From a virus, in the IMG/VR virus record IMGVR_UViG_3300045738_001838, positions 1 to 43,952 of that record: DNA of 43,952 nt. One strand, written 5' to 3'. Positions 15,528-22,886 of this stretch are shown in pieces. The translations under genes and the position numbers were made by a program. The notes beneath the pieces were generated by a model. It saw only the letters and a list, made by a program, of their open reading frames with translations. It did no database searches and was not told the DNA's origin. Within the stretch, counting starts at the first letter, position 1. Every line of letters begins with the position of its first letter.

Positions 15528-17015
15528 TTATATTACATCTCCATCTCGGTTGCTTTCGTCTTCTAGAGTATATTGCATTCTTTCTCTAGCCGCAATATCC
15601 TGAGCGCTTCCAACTTCTTCAACGTTAAAATTCATTACATTAAAATTAATAAAATTATTTTCAAATCTTACGCTGCCGTTCTCATCGATCCTTCTTACTA
15701 GATCATGGTGACCTGCGGCATCTTTGCCTTGCCACCTTGATTTTACCGTGACAAGCTTATGGGTTCCAAATTCTTCCCCGTCGTTAGCAAGTTCGTCCAC
15801 GGTTTTTCTTCTGAAGATTCCTACGTAACTAGCAAACCACTGAAGCCTGTCTGACAAGGCTATCGCTGAGCTATCATCTACGACTGCCCCACCTCGCCTG
15901 TTAAAGTTTTCCCCGCTTCTGTTCATTTGCATTGCGGTAAAAATGGCGCAGTTTAATTCTTCTGCGAGCTTCTTAAGCTTGTCAACTTTATCACCAATCG
16001 CTTGATATTCTGCCCAATTGTTGCCAACTTTTTCTCCTGTTAGCTTTATGTAGTCATAGCCAAGCACAAAGGGGTTACCGCGTCCGACGTGAATCATCGC
16101 CCATCTTCGCACGAAGGAGCATAGTTGGTCAATGTTTTTATTTCCCACTGGGTAGTGATAAAGCTCGCAGTTTTTTATTTTTTTGAAAGCATCTCGGGTT
16201 TTCTCTACTAGCTCTGGATTTTTTCTCCAATTGCCCGTCTCAAGATGCCATAAAGATACGCCGCTTAATGCTGAAGCGATTCTAAATTTTACATCTTGGG
16301 TATCCATCTCTGTGTCGAGCAACAAGGACTTAACCTTTCCGCCCTCAGAAATTTTTCGACATAAGTCCATTATGAAAGTGGATTTGCCTTGGCCGGGGCG
16401 CGCAACAACAGCGTATAAATTTCCGGGACGTAGCCCGCCATACATTCTGTTGAATTCTTTATAGGGGGTAGCAAAGCCAGACTCATCGCAGGGGTTTTCC
16501 CCCCTTTCCTCAACCATAGCTTCGATGTCGCTTAGAAGTAGTTCTGGTTCTTGTTCTGTGACTTCAATTTCTTTAAGCTCATCACCATACAGGGTGTCTA
16601 CTGTGCTTACAATTTCGTCAATTTCTTTTTCGCCGTTTTCTTTTAGATATTTTTTGATGTCATCACATTTATGATACAGGTTTCTTCTAACCGTAAGCTT
16701 GGCAAGTTCTTGAGCGGACTCCATTAAGCCCTTGACGTTTATAGATGTAAATGAAACTGATTCTAAATAATCATAAATATTAATATCATCTTTAAATGAT
16801 ATGCCAATGTTTTTTATTTTTTCAGCGATGATTACCGTGTCAACGCTTTCGTTTTTAATTATAGCGTTTCTTAAAACGCAGAACACGGTTTGATGTACTT
16901 CATTTACAAAGTCTTTTTCACTAATGTATCTTTCAATGTCTGCGAAAAATTTGGGGTTCTTGATTAATCCACCTAGCACATGTCTTTCTATCTGTATCGA
17001 ATATATTGATTCCAT
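15528..17015 (-). CDS. dnaB: Replicative DNA helicase, DnaB-like
   Basis: 495 residues. The N-terminal helical domain (MESIYSIQIERHVLGGLIKNP) is the DnaB NTD; the RecA-like core carries Walker A ARPGQGKST (205-213), LLLDTEMDTQDV (H1a), a Walker B-like VLGYDYIK, and FTAMQMNR (H3). It unwinds DNA 5'-3' as a hexamer ahead of the polymerase. The primase gene starts immediately after its stop. An SD-like AAAGG lies 12 nt before the ATG. The acidic tail (EDESNRDGDVI) is not part of standard DnaB. Confidence 0.94.
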   Translation of the reverse strand: MESIYSIQIERHVLGGLIKNPKFFADIERYISEKDFVNEVHQTVFCVLRNAIIKNESVDTVIIAEKIKNIGISFKDDINIYDYLESVSFTSINVKGLMESAQELAKLTVRRNLYHKCDDIKKYLKENGEKEIDEIVSTVDTLYGDELKEIEVTEQEPELLLSDIEAMVEERGENPCDESGFATPYKEFNRMYGGLRPGNLYAVVARPGQGKSTFIMDLCRKISEGGKVKSLLLDTEMDTQDVKFRIASALSGVSLWHLETGNWRKNPELVEKTRDAFKKIKNCELYHYPVGNKNIDQLCSFVRRWAMIHVGRGNPFVLGYDYIKLTGEKVGNNWAEYQAIGDKVDKLKKLAEELNCAIFTAMQMNRSGENFNRRGGAVVDDSSAIALSDRLQWFASYVGIFRRKTVDELANDGEEFGTHKLVTVKSRWQGKDAAGHHDLVRRIDENGSVRFENNFINFNVMNFNVEEVGSAQDIAARERMQYTLEDESNRDGDVI

Positions 17016-17097
17016 ATTTATTATTGCCTTTCATTCCGACTCTCCTTCCGCTTGTTTCTGTCTTGTTGTTCCACTTAGTGTTGTCGTTGGTTTGCAT
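16933..17097 (-). CDS. Possible leader ORF overlapping the helicase start
   Basis: A 54-codon frame (MQTNDNTKWNNKTETS...) begins 6 nt after the -10 box of the helicase promoter, the same spacing as the leaderless genes elsewhere here. Its second half overlaps the helicase N-terminus in another frame. It may be a leader peptide or simply 5' untranslated sequence; the evidence is its start position, not its product. Confidence 0.3.
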   Translation of the reverse strand: MQTNDNTKWNNKTETSGRRVGMKGNNKYGINIFDTDRKTCARWINQEPQIFRRH

Positions 17098-17103
17098 GTA
17101 CTG

Positions 17104-17131
17104 AGTATACAGGAATTTTTACCGGAGGCAA
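17104..17131 (-). promoter_or_regulatory. Sigma70-like promoter for helicase-primase operon
   Basis: Minus strand TTGCCT (17131-17126), 16-bp spacer, TATACT (17109-17104). It lies in a 124-bp non-coding gap upstream of the helicase, which otherwise holds only the leader described for 16933-17097. Confidence 0.65.
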
Positions 17132-17139
17132 TAAGAAAA

Positions 17140-17556
17140 TTAAATCTTTATTCCAAACGTGGTTTCAATGAATTCTTTGGACAGGTTTTCCATGTCACTT
17201 TCTTCTAGCTCTATTAATTTGTACCCGTTTTTTTCGAGCCATTCAGCTTTTTGGTGGTCCCTCTTGATTGAGCTAAGGTACTTTGCCCTTGAGTTTCCGT
17301 GAAAGAACTTATTAAAGGAAGAGTGCTGTGGCCCATTTACTTCAACTGCGACCTTGATTGTCGCGTTTAAAATATCTACCTTGAGCCTCGTTCCGTACAC
17401 GGGAAATTCTTCGTAAACGACATGCGCAAGCCAGTGTGGCTTGAGGAAGTCCTTCGCTCGTTTTTGCAATTTTGATCTTGATTTTTTGTTCCAGTCGATG
17501 AGGTACTTGGATACGCTTCTGTTTTGTAGTTTTCCGTTTGCGTTGTAAAGCCTCAT
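17140..17556 (-). CDS. Vsr/EDxHD-like endonuclease, possible homing nuclease
   Basis: 138 residues. The segment VVYEEFPVYGTRLKVDILNA, then VAVEVNGPQH and SSIKRDHQKAEWLEKNGYKLIEL, fits the E...D...(x)H...D layout of Vsr-related PD-(D/E)XK nucleases, a group that includes free-standing phage homing endonucleases (EDxHD type). It probably cleaves DNA; target unknown. Its ATG lies only 5 nt after the 3' CCA of the tmRNA, with no SD of its own, so expression depends on tmRNA transcript read-through. Such placement suggests insertion next to a conserved RNA gene. Confidence 0.72.
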   Translation of the reverse strand: MRLYNANGKLQNRSVSKYLIDWNKKSRSKLQKRAKDFLKPHWLAHVVYEEFPVYGTRLKVDILNATIKVAVEVNGPQHSSFNKFFHGNSRAKYLSSIKRDHQKAEWLEKNGYKLIELEESDMENLSKEFIETTFGIKI

Positions 17557-17561
17557 AAAAT

Positions 17562-17991
17562 TGGTGGAAGCGGCGGGAGTCGAACCCGCGTCTTTAAAGC
17601 CATCGGCTCAAATGTACTACAAGCTTAGTCGGTGTTAATACTCGCTTGGCGTGTCACCGACAAACGGCCTACGCGAGGTTGTAAGGGATGTATAAATTTT
17701 ATACTGGGCTCCCTTACGTGCTCCAGTTTTTTGCTCGCTATCGACGCCCTAGCTCCTTAACGAGCATCCAGAGTAGGACGGGGTAGGTTATTCTACCAGC
17801 AAGAGGGCTTCATCCTCTACAAAACCGAACTTGGCGAGAATCTCGTCAGCTTCGGCTAGTGAAAGAGCCATCTCCATGTCAACATTAGTGTTGGCATTTA
17901 TGTTTTTTTTGATAGATGTTTTTAAGAGGCCAACCATCATCCTCTGCTTGCAATTTGGCGTAAGGTTCTAAATCGAATCCAGTACGCTCCC
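17562..17991 (-). ncRNA. ssrA: tmRNA (one-piece, 430 nt, CCA encoded)
   Basis: The 5' end GGGAGCG pairs with the 3' CGCTTCC-ACCA, including the G3-U70 alanine identity pair. 5' GGGAGCGTACTGGATTCGA and the T-arm GCGGGTTCGACTCCCGC are canonical, as are GGTTGGCCTCTTAAAA upstream of the tag and GACTAAGCTTGTAGTA near the 3' end. The tag is read from GCC (17895-17893) to TAA (17790-17788): 35 codons starting ANTNVDMEMA and ending EDEALLLVE. Bacterial tags are usually 8-20 residues and end in LAA; this one is long and ends in Glu. It rescues stalled ribosomes and tags the nascent chain. A box TGTAAA sits 8 nt upstream of the 5' end (18005-18000). Confidence 0.97.
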
Positions 17992-17999
17992 ATAAATTA

Positions 18000-18005
18000 T
18001 TTACA
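18000..18005 (-). promoter_or_regulatory. Candidate -10 box (GTGTAAA) for tmRNA
   Basis: Minus strand AGTGTAAATAATTTAT precedes the tmRNA 5' G by 8 nt after TGTAAA. It matches the AGTGTAAT box found before several start codons in this window. No clear -35 is seen; the box overlaps the gap between the recA stop and the tmRNA. Confidence 0.4.
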
Positions 18006-18010
18006 CTATA

Positions 18011-19105
18011 TTACGACTTTTTAAGCACGTCTCTAAATTTAAAAAATAAAAATTTTCCTATTTCTTTGTTCTCTTCAAAGTATTTTCTAAGGTTATCTAG
18101 CCCTTGGTGCTGTTTGTCGAGGTCTAGACCCGTTTCTTCTTTGACTTCGTTAATTAATTCGTCTGATATGGTAATCCACGCCCCTTTTCTTGACGCCATG
18201 TCCCACTGGAGCATCATATCAACCACTTCGTACTCAACCCAGATGCTTTTACCATCTTTGCTGCCGTATCTAACGGGGTATCTGACTAATGTTCCTGTCT
18301 TTTCGTTGGGGGATTTTTTAAAAATAACCTTACACCAATGGCCTAATAGGTCACCTTTTCCGTTCGGCTCTGTTGAGATAATGTCTTTTAAGTGTCTCTC
18401 TTGGAATTCGATAATCCAATCGCTGAAGTGCAACAACGCATTACCTCCGGAAGCGTTGGTAACCCTTGCGTCGGTTCTTTCATATGGATTGATGGAAACC
18501 TTGCTCCTTACTTGGGATACCATGTAACATATATGACCTCGGATTGTTAACCCTAGAGCCATCTTGCGCAAGAAATCTGTGCTTAGCAATGCCCCGCCGG
18601 CCACCTTGTTCGCCTCCTCTGGCGGTTTTTCTAAATCATTTTTAGGAACAAGCGAATCCATTGAGTCTATGATGAACATATACCTATATTTCTCTGGATT
18701 GTTTTTTACTAGCTCGCGCATCAAGCTAATGACTGATTCGTATACGTTGCTTTTGTATACAAACCATTTTTCCTTGCTCGTGTCAAGCCCTGCCCGCGCA
18801 AGCATGTCGTCATGGAGCCTTCCTTCCGCCTTAACATAAACTACCATGGCTTTTTCCATTTTTTGGAAATTTTTAGCAAACGCTAACGCGCATGAAGTTT
18901 TCCCCCCTTCTGTTACGCCTGAAGCGCGTATGATTCCGGGGCCTATGCCCCCACCCATTTCTATGTCAAGCAAAAGACTTCCGCTAGACACCGTGTAGGT
19001 TCTCTCCTCTTCAAAGTTATAGTGATCCCCCTTGTTTTGTTCAAGGTAGGACTGGATTTGTTCTAGTGGGTTTACTCCTGATTCAATTTTCTTTTTTCGC
19101 GCCAT
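18011..19105 (-). CDS. recA: RecA-family recombinase
   Basis: 364 residues, close to bacterial RecA length. Walker A is GVTEGGKT (63-70), Walker B lies in YMFIIDSMDSLVP, and GHICYMVSQVRSK matches the L2-adjacent motif. The first Glu after Walker A and SSGSLLLDIEMGGGIGPG are typical. It forms filaments on ssDNA and drives strand exchange in replication-coupled recombination. The start overlaps the preceding ORF by 23 nt. Confidence 0.93.
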   Translation of the reverse strand: MARKKKIESGVNPLEQIQSYLEQNKGDHYNFEEERTYTVSSGSLLLDIEMGGGIGPGIIRASGVTEGGKTSCALAFAKNFQKMEKAMVVYVKAEGRLHDDMLARAGLDTSKEKWFVYKSNVYESVISLMRELVKNNPEKYRYMFIIDSMDSLVPKNDLEKPPEEANKVAGGALLSTDFLRKMALGLTIRGHICYMVSQVRSKVSINPYERTDARVTNASGGNALLHFSDWIIEFQERHLKDIISTEPNGKGDLLGHWCKVIFKKSPNEKTGTLVRYPVRYGSKDGKSIWVEYEVVDMMLQWDMASRKGAWITISDELINEVKEETGLDLDKQHQGLDNLRKYFEENKEIGKFLFFKFRDVLKKS

Positions 19106-19451
19106 GTTTTATGAACTCCAATAAATTTAATTTTTTATTCGGCTTCTTTTTAAAATCTTTCCCGATTTTTTCTTCTTCTAGAGTATAGCTTCTTTGCTTA
19201 AGTTTGTCTAGGTTAACCTTGGATAATTTTTGGTATTGCTTGTATTCAGATAAGTATAGCTCTTTGTTTTCTTTGGTAAGGAAATAGGTTAACGTGTTCA
19301 CTTTCTCGGCGGCGGCGGTTAGCCAAAAATTTACGTCAGGTATCATCTTGAGCATAAACTTAGCAAGCCTATACTCCTTAGGCCTAAGACAACCCGATGG
19401 GTTCTTTAGGAATCGGTGAATAATAGCCTCATATGTCTTTCTTGTGAACAC
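19083..19451 (-). CDS. Hypothetical basic helical protein upstream of recA
   Basis: 122 residues, rich in Lys and helical throughout (MFTRKTYEAIIHRFLKNPSG...). The C-terminus is strongly basic (GKDFKKKPNKKLNLLEFIKHGAKKEN), suggesting nucleic-acid contact. It overlaps recA by 23 nt, so it may be a recombination accessory. No family recognised. Confidence 0.65.
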   Translation of the reverse strand: MFTRKTYEAIIHRFLKNPSGCLRPKEYRLAKFMLKMIPDVNFWLTAAAEKVNTLTYFLTKENKELYLSEYKQYQKLSKVNLDKLKQRSYTLEEEKIGKDFKKKPNKKLNLLEFIKHGAKKEN

Positions 19452-19489
19452 TACAAGACTATTGTAGGGGATTTTTTTAGAGGATCAAG

Positions 19490-19786
19490 TTATTTGTTGC
19501 AAATCAGATCAAGCTTTTCATCAACACGGTCAAACCTATCGCTCATTCGCTCTGAAAAAATATTGAAATCGTCTTTTGAAACGAATTTTTCTGGCATCGA
19601 AAGGGCTACGTGGTGCATTCTTTCTGATATTTCTCTATAGTCATCCCTTCTTCCGTCTCTTAGGTCTTCTACTTCGTCTTTTAGCTCTTTAATCCCGGAA
19701 AAGACGATTTTTAACACCCACCCCCCCAAGAAAGTGACTATCCCAAAGACGATGTTAGCAAATAATTGAAATGATACTCCTTCCAT
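19490..19786 (-). CDS. Single-span membrane protein with coiled coil (XhlA-like layout)
   Basis: 98 residues: a transmembrane helix at about 8-30 (FANIVFGIVTFLGGWVLKIVF), then a charged helix and two heptad stretches ending RFDRVDEKLDLICNK. The layout resembles small phage lysis or holin-associated proteins of the XhlA type, though in those the span is usually C-terminal. A candidate -10 (TGTAAT, 19799-19794) is 7 nt before the ATG. Role in membrane disruption is a guess from layout. Confidence 0.6.
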   Translation of the reverse strand: MEGVSFQLFANIVFGIVTFLGGWVLKIVFSGIKELKDEVEDLRDGRRDDYREISERMHHVALSMPEKFVSKDDFNIFSERMSDRFDRVDEKLDLICNK

Positions 19787-19793
19787 ATAAGTA

Positions 19794-19799
19794 ATTACA
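19794..19799 (-). promoter_or_regulatory. Candidate -10 box GTGTAAT, 7 nt before ATG
   Basis: Minus strand CGTGTAATTACTTATATG places TGTAAT 7 nt before the start codon of the 19490-19786 gene, matching the spacing at 20774 and 41518. No good -35 is visible. Confidence 0.4.
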
Positions 19800-19834
19800 C
19801 GGATTTTAAAGAAACTATGTGTGTAAAGGTGTCT

Positions 19835-20365
19835 CTATTTTAGCACCAAAGCCCACACTGTTTCACCGAAAACAACCTTTTCGGCTTTATGAATGGGTAA
19901 GTTGTCTCTGGTGGTGATAAATGCGTTGTGTTTTCCGGGGTGAAATGTCACTTGTTTCCATTCGTGTTTGTTTTGGCCCTCCGAAAGCAAGGCAATATCA
20001 AGCTGTTTGCTGGCATCATCCTCGCATTGTTTTGCATTGTTAACGTTGTGTGTGATTATCTTTTCCTTAGATATATAGCCGTAGACAACAGCGCAATGGC
20101 GAAGTTTTGGTTCTGTATTTAACGAGGTTAAACCCCCGGCTGTGAAGCAATCTAATAGTTGTTGTTTTCTTTTTTTTACATTTTGTGATCCCGCTGGGCC
20201 GTGGATTGATGGGCCCACGCCCTTATCAACCTCAAACACTGCGTCATTTAGAACAATAAAGTTAACATTGTTTTCTAAAACGCCCCCCTTGTAAACACAG
20301 TAAATGTGGCCCTTTTGTTTGTAAAGGTTGCGCGTAACAATGCGGTAGAGATTGTTTTTATGAAT
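19835..20365 (-). CDS. Hypothetical protein, likely starting at a non-standard ATT codon
   Basis: The shortest conventional start is GTG at 20239, giving 134 residues, but it lacks an SD and would begin inside a strand-like segment. The same frame is open upstream with good coding character (IYCVYKGGVLENNVNFIVL) back to an ATT at 20365-20363 that overlaps the stop of the upstream membrane gene, giving about 176 residues and removing an unexplained 118-bp gap. I therefore extend it; the exact start is uncertain. The protein holds GPSIHGPAGSQNVKKRKQ and VHNA-like FHPGKHNAFITT. No family recognised. Confidence 0.6.
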   Translation of the reverse strand: MHKNNLYRIVTRNLYKQKGHIYCVYKGGVLENNVNFIVLNDAVFEVDKGVGPSIHGPAGSQNVKKRKQQLLDCFTAGGLTSLNTEPKLRHCAVVYGYISKEKIITHNVNNAKQCEDDASKQLDIALLSEGQNKHEWKQVTFHPGKHNAFITTRDNLPIHKAEKVVFGETVWALVLK

Positions 20366-20627
20366 GGTAATGATCCGAGTGATGCTTGTGAAGCAAAAGC
20401 ATACCCCACGATAGGAGTCCGAGCTTCAGAACGCCCATTGAGGCAAGGCATTCAAAATGTAGCATTACTGCGGCAACAATCAAAATGATTGCCTTCCAAA
20501 ATGTGTGGCAACTTAAGTGCCCCATTAACCAGTCTTTTGCGTCGATAAGTTTTGCCCAAAGGTTAAGGTTCCGAAGTTTTCCTCCGCTAGACCACCATTT
20601 GCGAAGTCTTGATAGTAAATTTTTCAT
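20358..20627 (-). CDS. Small membrane protein with His-rich tail, possible holin-like
   Basis: 89 residues. A basic, Trp-containing N-terminus (LLSRLRKWWSSGGKLRN) is followed by two adjacent hydrophobic segments (about 43-58 and 62-80) and a tail KHHSDHYHS. Size and layout would suit a small holin or membrane-associated protein; no motif proves it. It is divergently transcribed from the plus-strand membrane cassette at 20774 and shares the inverted AGTGTAAT box with it. Confidence 0.6.
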   Translation of the reverse strand: MKNLLSRLRKWWSSGGKLRNLNLWAKLIDAKDWLMGHLSCHTFWKAIILIVAAVMLHFECLASMGVLKLGLLSWGMLLLHKHHSDHYHS

Positions 20628-20773
20628 AGTTGCAGTTGATTACACTAAAGAAAAAGAATTTCATGAAATATTTGAAATATTATTAATTTTTATTTCCCAT
20701 TTAAGCCTGATAAGTGTAGCTGGTCGGCTATTCTTTAAGAAATGTTTATGATTTTAATAGTGTAATCAACTAT
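20628..20773. promoter_or_regulatory. Divergent promoter region with 14-bp inverted repeat
   Basis: This 146-bp gap carries AGTTGATTACACTA (20634-20647) and its exact reverse complement (20758-20771), so each of the two divergent genes has TAGTGTAATCAACT just before its start. TGTAAT ends 11 nt (minus gene) and 7 nt (plus gene) from the ATG. The repeats could be paired promoter boxes, paired operators, or both. The middle is AT-rich without other signals. Confidence 0.6.
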
Positions 20774-21169
20774 ATGAAGAAGCTTTGGGCTTGGGTAAGC
20801 GAGAACGCCACAAGTATTGGCGCGGTGTGGGTTGTGGCATTGGTTATGGGCGTAATTATGACCGTTCAAAACATGAAGCACACAAGCAAAGAGGTCGATC
20901 ATTTGATGGACAAAATAGAGCTAACGAAAGAAAATACTGAGCTTGCGCTATCTTCAATTGAACAGTTCGGTATGATTAATGACCTGTTGAAAACTACTTC
21001 TACGCAACGCGACCACCTAGATCGAGCAGGGGAAACCATAATCGAACAAACCATGATCCTTCAAAGGCTAGTAGATTATCTTAAGAAAATTGGGCATTGG
21101 CCCCCGAAAATAGACCCACCAAGACCGGTAGATCCAGAGTCTTTAGCGAAGGGGAGGAGTGAGGCGTGA
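20774..21169 (+). CDS. Single-span membrane protein with extracytoplasmic coiled coil
   Basis: 131 residues: transmembrane helix at about 14-34 (ATSIGAVWVVALVMGVIM), then a long helical region (residues 38-100) and a Pro-rich end (PPKIDPPRPVDPESLAK). An N-terminal anchor plus coiled coil is the layout of inner-membrane spanins (Rz-like), and a lipoprotein is encoded three genes downstream. The spanin idea is inference; an unrelated membrane protein is possible. Start has no SD and lies 7 nt after TGTAAT. Confidence 0.65.
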   Translation: MKKLWAWVSENATSIGAVWVVALVMGVIMTVQNMKHTSKEVDHLMDKIELTKENTELALSSIEQFGMINDLLKTTSTQRDHLDRAGETIIEQTMILQRLVDYLKKIGHWPPKIDPPRPVDPESLAKGRSEA

Positions 21170-21405
21170 GGATATTGGGCGAAGATAGTTATTGGTGGAA
21201 GAACGAAGAAAAAGAGTGGGCCGCGCAGGATAAATCTGGAAAATGGTGGGTGTACAAAAAAAACGAAGAGCCTATAATGCAAATCAAAGCTAAACCAAAA
21301 AGCCGGCACTCTCTAAGCTTTAGTGCGAAAGAATATATAATTATAGCTCTGGGTGCGGCGCTTGGCATTAGTCTAGCTTTAAATGTTGTAGCTTTAATAT
21401 CATGA
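21166..21405 (+). CDS. Small Trp-rich protein with C-terminal membrane anchor
   Basis: 79 residues from a GTG that overlaps the previous stop. The N-terminus is Trp- and charge-rich (EDSYWWKNEEKEWAAQDKSG); the C-terminus is hydrophobic (about 55-78, IIIALGAALGISLALNVVALI), a tail anchor. No family recognised. It overlaps neighbours on both sides by 4 nt, so translation is coupled. Confidence 0.6.
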   Translation: MRILGEDSYWWKNEEKEWAAQDKSGKWWVYKKNEEPIMQIKAKPKSRHSLSFSAKEYIIIALGAALGISLALNVVALIS

Positions 21406-21725
21406 ATAACAAAACAGAAATTGCCTTTGGCAACCACATCAAGCGACTTGAAAAAGATATCGCAGAAGCACGGACAAGAATCAACAAGTGGAATCTCGGC
21501 GAAGACGGAATGGATGCCCAACTTATCAGAGATGACCTAAAGAAGATTGCCCTTCTCCGGGAAGCTGTAGTGCCAAAGTATTCGGATTTGCCAGAAGGAA
21601 AGTATGGCAACAACTTGCCAGCAATTGAGATGTTCGAGTTCGCGGACTTGATAGATGAAACGGCCGCAGCTACGCATGATCTTTACTTAATTGATTGGGG
21701 TAAGAAGTATGGCAAGGGTCTATAA
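21402..21725 (+). CDS. Hypothetical soluble helical protein
   Basis: 107 residues, helical (KRLEKDIAEARTRINKW...), no membrane segment. Contains a conserved-looking end (ATHDLYLIDWGKKYGKGL). No family recognised. Coupled by 4-nt and 1-nt overlaps within the membrane-protein cassette. Confidence 0.6.
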   Translation: MNNKTEIAFGNHIKRLEKDIAEARTRINKWNLGEDGMDAQLIRDDLKKIALLREAVVPKYSDLPEGKYGNNLPAIEMFEFADLIDETAAATHDLYLIDWGKKYGKGL

Positions 21726-22102
21726 TGGGTTGCTTTTTTCCTCCTATATTTAAGAAAAACACTTATAAGAAAGTGAGATTCTTTTTGATTTCTGCGTTTA
21801 TATTGATTGTTGCCCTCTCGTTTTCTAGCTGTAAGGCCATTAAAACCGCCGTCAGCCTACCGCTTAAAGGAATAAGTTGGGTCGGCGAGAAAATCGCGGG
21901 CAATGAGGCTGCTGAAGCTCCAGAAAAGCCCTTAGAAGAGGTCTCAGGGGGCAGCATTGATGGCTCTGACGCTGCGCTGATCGGGAATGAAAATGTAATA
22001 AATTTTGACCCTCTTGTGTTTTGGGCTATAATATTAGTAGGTATCGCCTTAGTGGTAAGGTTGCTAATTAAGAGACATGTTACACAACATACTAAAAAAT
22101 AA
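21725..22102 (+). CDS. Lipoprotein with C-terminal transmembrane helix
   Basis: 125 residues. A basic, hydrophobic N-terminus (KKVRFFLISAFILIVALSFSSC) ends in a lipobox-like SFSSC, so Cys37 would be lipid-modified after cleavage by signal peptidase II. A Pro/Glu/Gly-rich middle follows, and a second hydrophobic span lies at about 97-116 (PLVFWAIILVGIALVVRLLIK). A lipoprotein with an extra membrane span is unusual; it could bridge both faces of the inner membrane. Function unknown. Its end overlaps the signal peptidase gene by 26 nt. Confidence 0.65.
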   Translation: MGCFFPPIFKKNTYKKVRFFLISAFILIVALSFSSCKAIKTAVSLPLKGISWVGEKIAGNEAAEAPEKPLEEVSGGSIDGSDAALIGNENVINFDPLVFWAIILVGIALVVRLLIKRHVTQHTKK

Positions 22103-22613
22103 AATTTTTAGGGTTTGTTTGGTATTGATTATCATAATATTTCCCTTCTCTTCAAAATATAGATTTGTAAGAAACATTGGCCCAAGCATGGAGCCCACTT
22201 TTAGGGGCGGAGAGTGGGTTGTTGTTGAAAGGCTTTCTTCTTTAGGAAAAAATTGGACCCCCAAGAGATTTAATAAGGTTATTATAAAAGACGACAACGA
22301 AAAATTAAGCAAAAGAATCATCGGGTTGCCCGGAGATACGATAGAAATCAGAGAAGGATTCATATACTTAAACAAAAGAAAACTACAAGACCTATTCGGG
22401 AAAGGAAAAATAAGCTTCTATCTCGTAGATGAAAATGATAACAACTTAAAATATTGGAGCGGGCCAGAAGCGGGCAAGGACGTCGTTGAGCTGGAAAATC
22501 AAAAGAAAGAAAAGGTTCCGAAAGGATTTGTGTGGGTGATCGGAGACAACAGGAAAGAGTCTTGGTATGGGTTGTTGCCGATTAAAAATATAACAGGCAA
22601 AGTATTGTATTAA
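22077..22613 (+). CDS. lepB: Signal peptidase I (S26 family)
   Basis: 178 residues with one N-terminal membrane anchor (about 10-26). The Ser nucleophile is in GPSMEPTF (S37), the general base Lys in LSKRIIGLPGD (K79), and the box E motif appears as VIGDNRKESWYG, shortened relative to the usual GDNRxxSxDSR. The enzyme cleaves signal peptides at the outer face of the inner membrane. It is shorter than E. coli LepB (324) and has only one anchor, as in Gram-positive or TraF-like forms. Exported proteins in the window (39074, 40119) are possible clients. Confidence 0.88.
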   Translation: MLHNILKNKIFRVCLVLIIIIFPFSSKYRFVRNIGPSMEPTFRGGEWVVVERLSSLGKNWTPKRFNKVIIKDDNEKLSKRIIGLPGDTIEIREGFIYLNKRKLQDLFGKGKISFYLVDENDNNLKYWSGPEAGKDVVELENQKKEKVPKGFVWVIGDNRKESWYGLLPIKNITGKVLY

Positions 22614-22618
22614 AAAGG

Positions 22619-22660
22619 AACCCCCTCCGAGAGAAAGACGTTACTCGAAGGGGGTTTTGT
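22619..22660. terminator. Bidirectional rho-independent terminator
   Basis: AACCCCCTCCGAG (22619-22631) pairs with CTCGAAGGGGGTT (22644-22656), 12 of 13 positions, with a T-rich end after it and A-rich sequence before it. It lies between the convergent signal peptidase and lipoprotein genes and would serve both strands. Confidence 0.85.
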
Positions 22661-22682
22661 GTGCTATGGTTTTATTGCGCTC

Positions 22683-22880
22683 TTATTCTTTAGTCGTAGT
22701 TGCGGTTGCTGGAGCAATCTGGGCCTTCACGAAAGGAAGGGTTACGCTTAATCCTTCTTCGCCTGCGGATGCTCCCAAGAGTTGAGTCTCGTTAGCTTTT
22801 GTGCCAAGGGATACCGTGGATGTACAACCTGACGCCGCAAAAAGCAGCGCCCCTACTGTTAGTGTTACTAGTTTTTTCAT
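22683..22880 (-). CDS. Small lipoprotein
   Basis: 65 residues. Signal peptide KKLVTLTVGALLFAASGC ends in a good lipobox (AASGC, Cys19). The mature part is short, polar and Thr/Ala-rich. It might be an outer-membrane spanin-like or immunity lipoprotein; nothing specific shows which. It follows nrdB in the same direction after 6 nt and ends at the bidirectional terminator. Confidence 0.7.
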   Translation of the reverse strand: MKKLVTLTVGALLFAASGCTSTVSLGTKANETQLLGASAGEEGLSVTLPFVKAQIAPATATTTKE

Positions 22881-22886
22881 GTTTGA

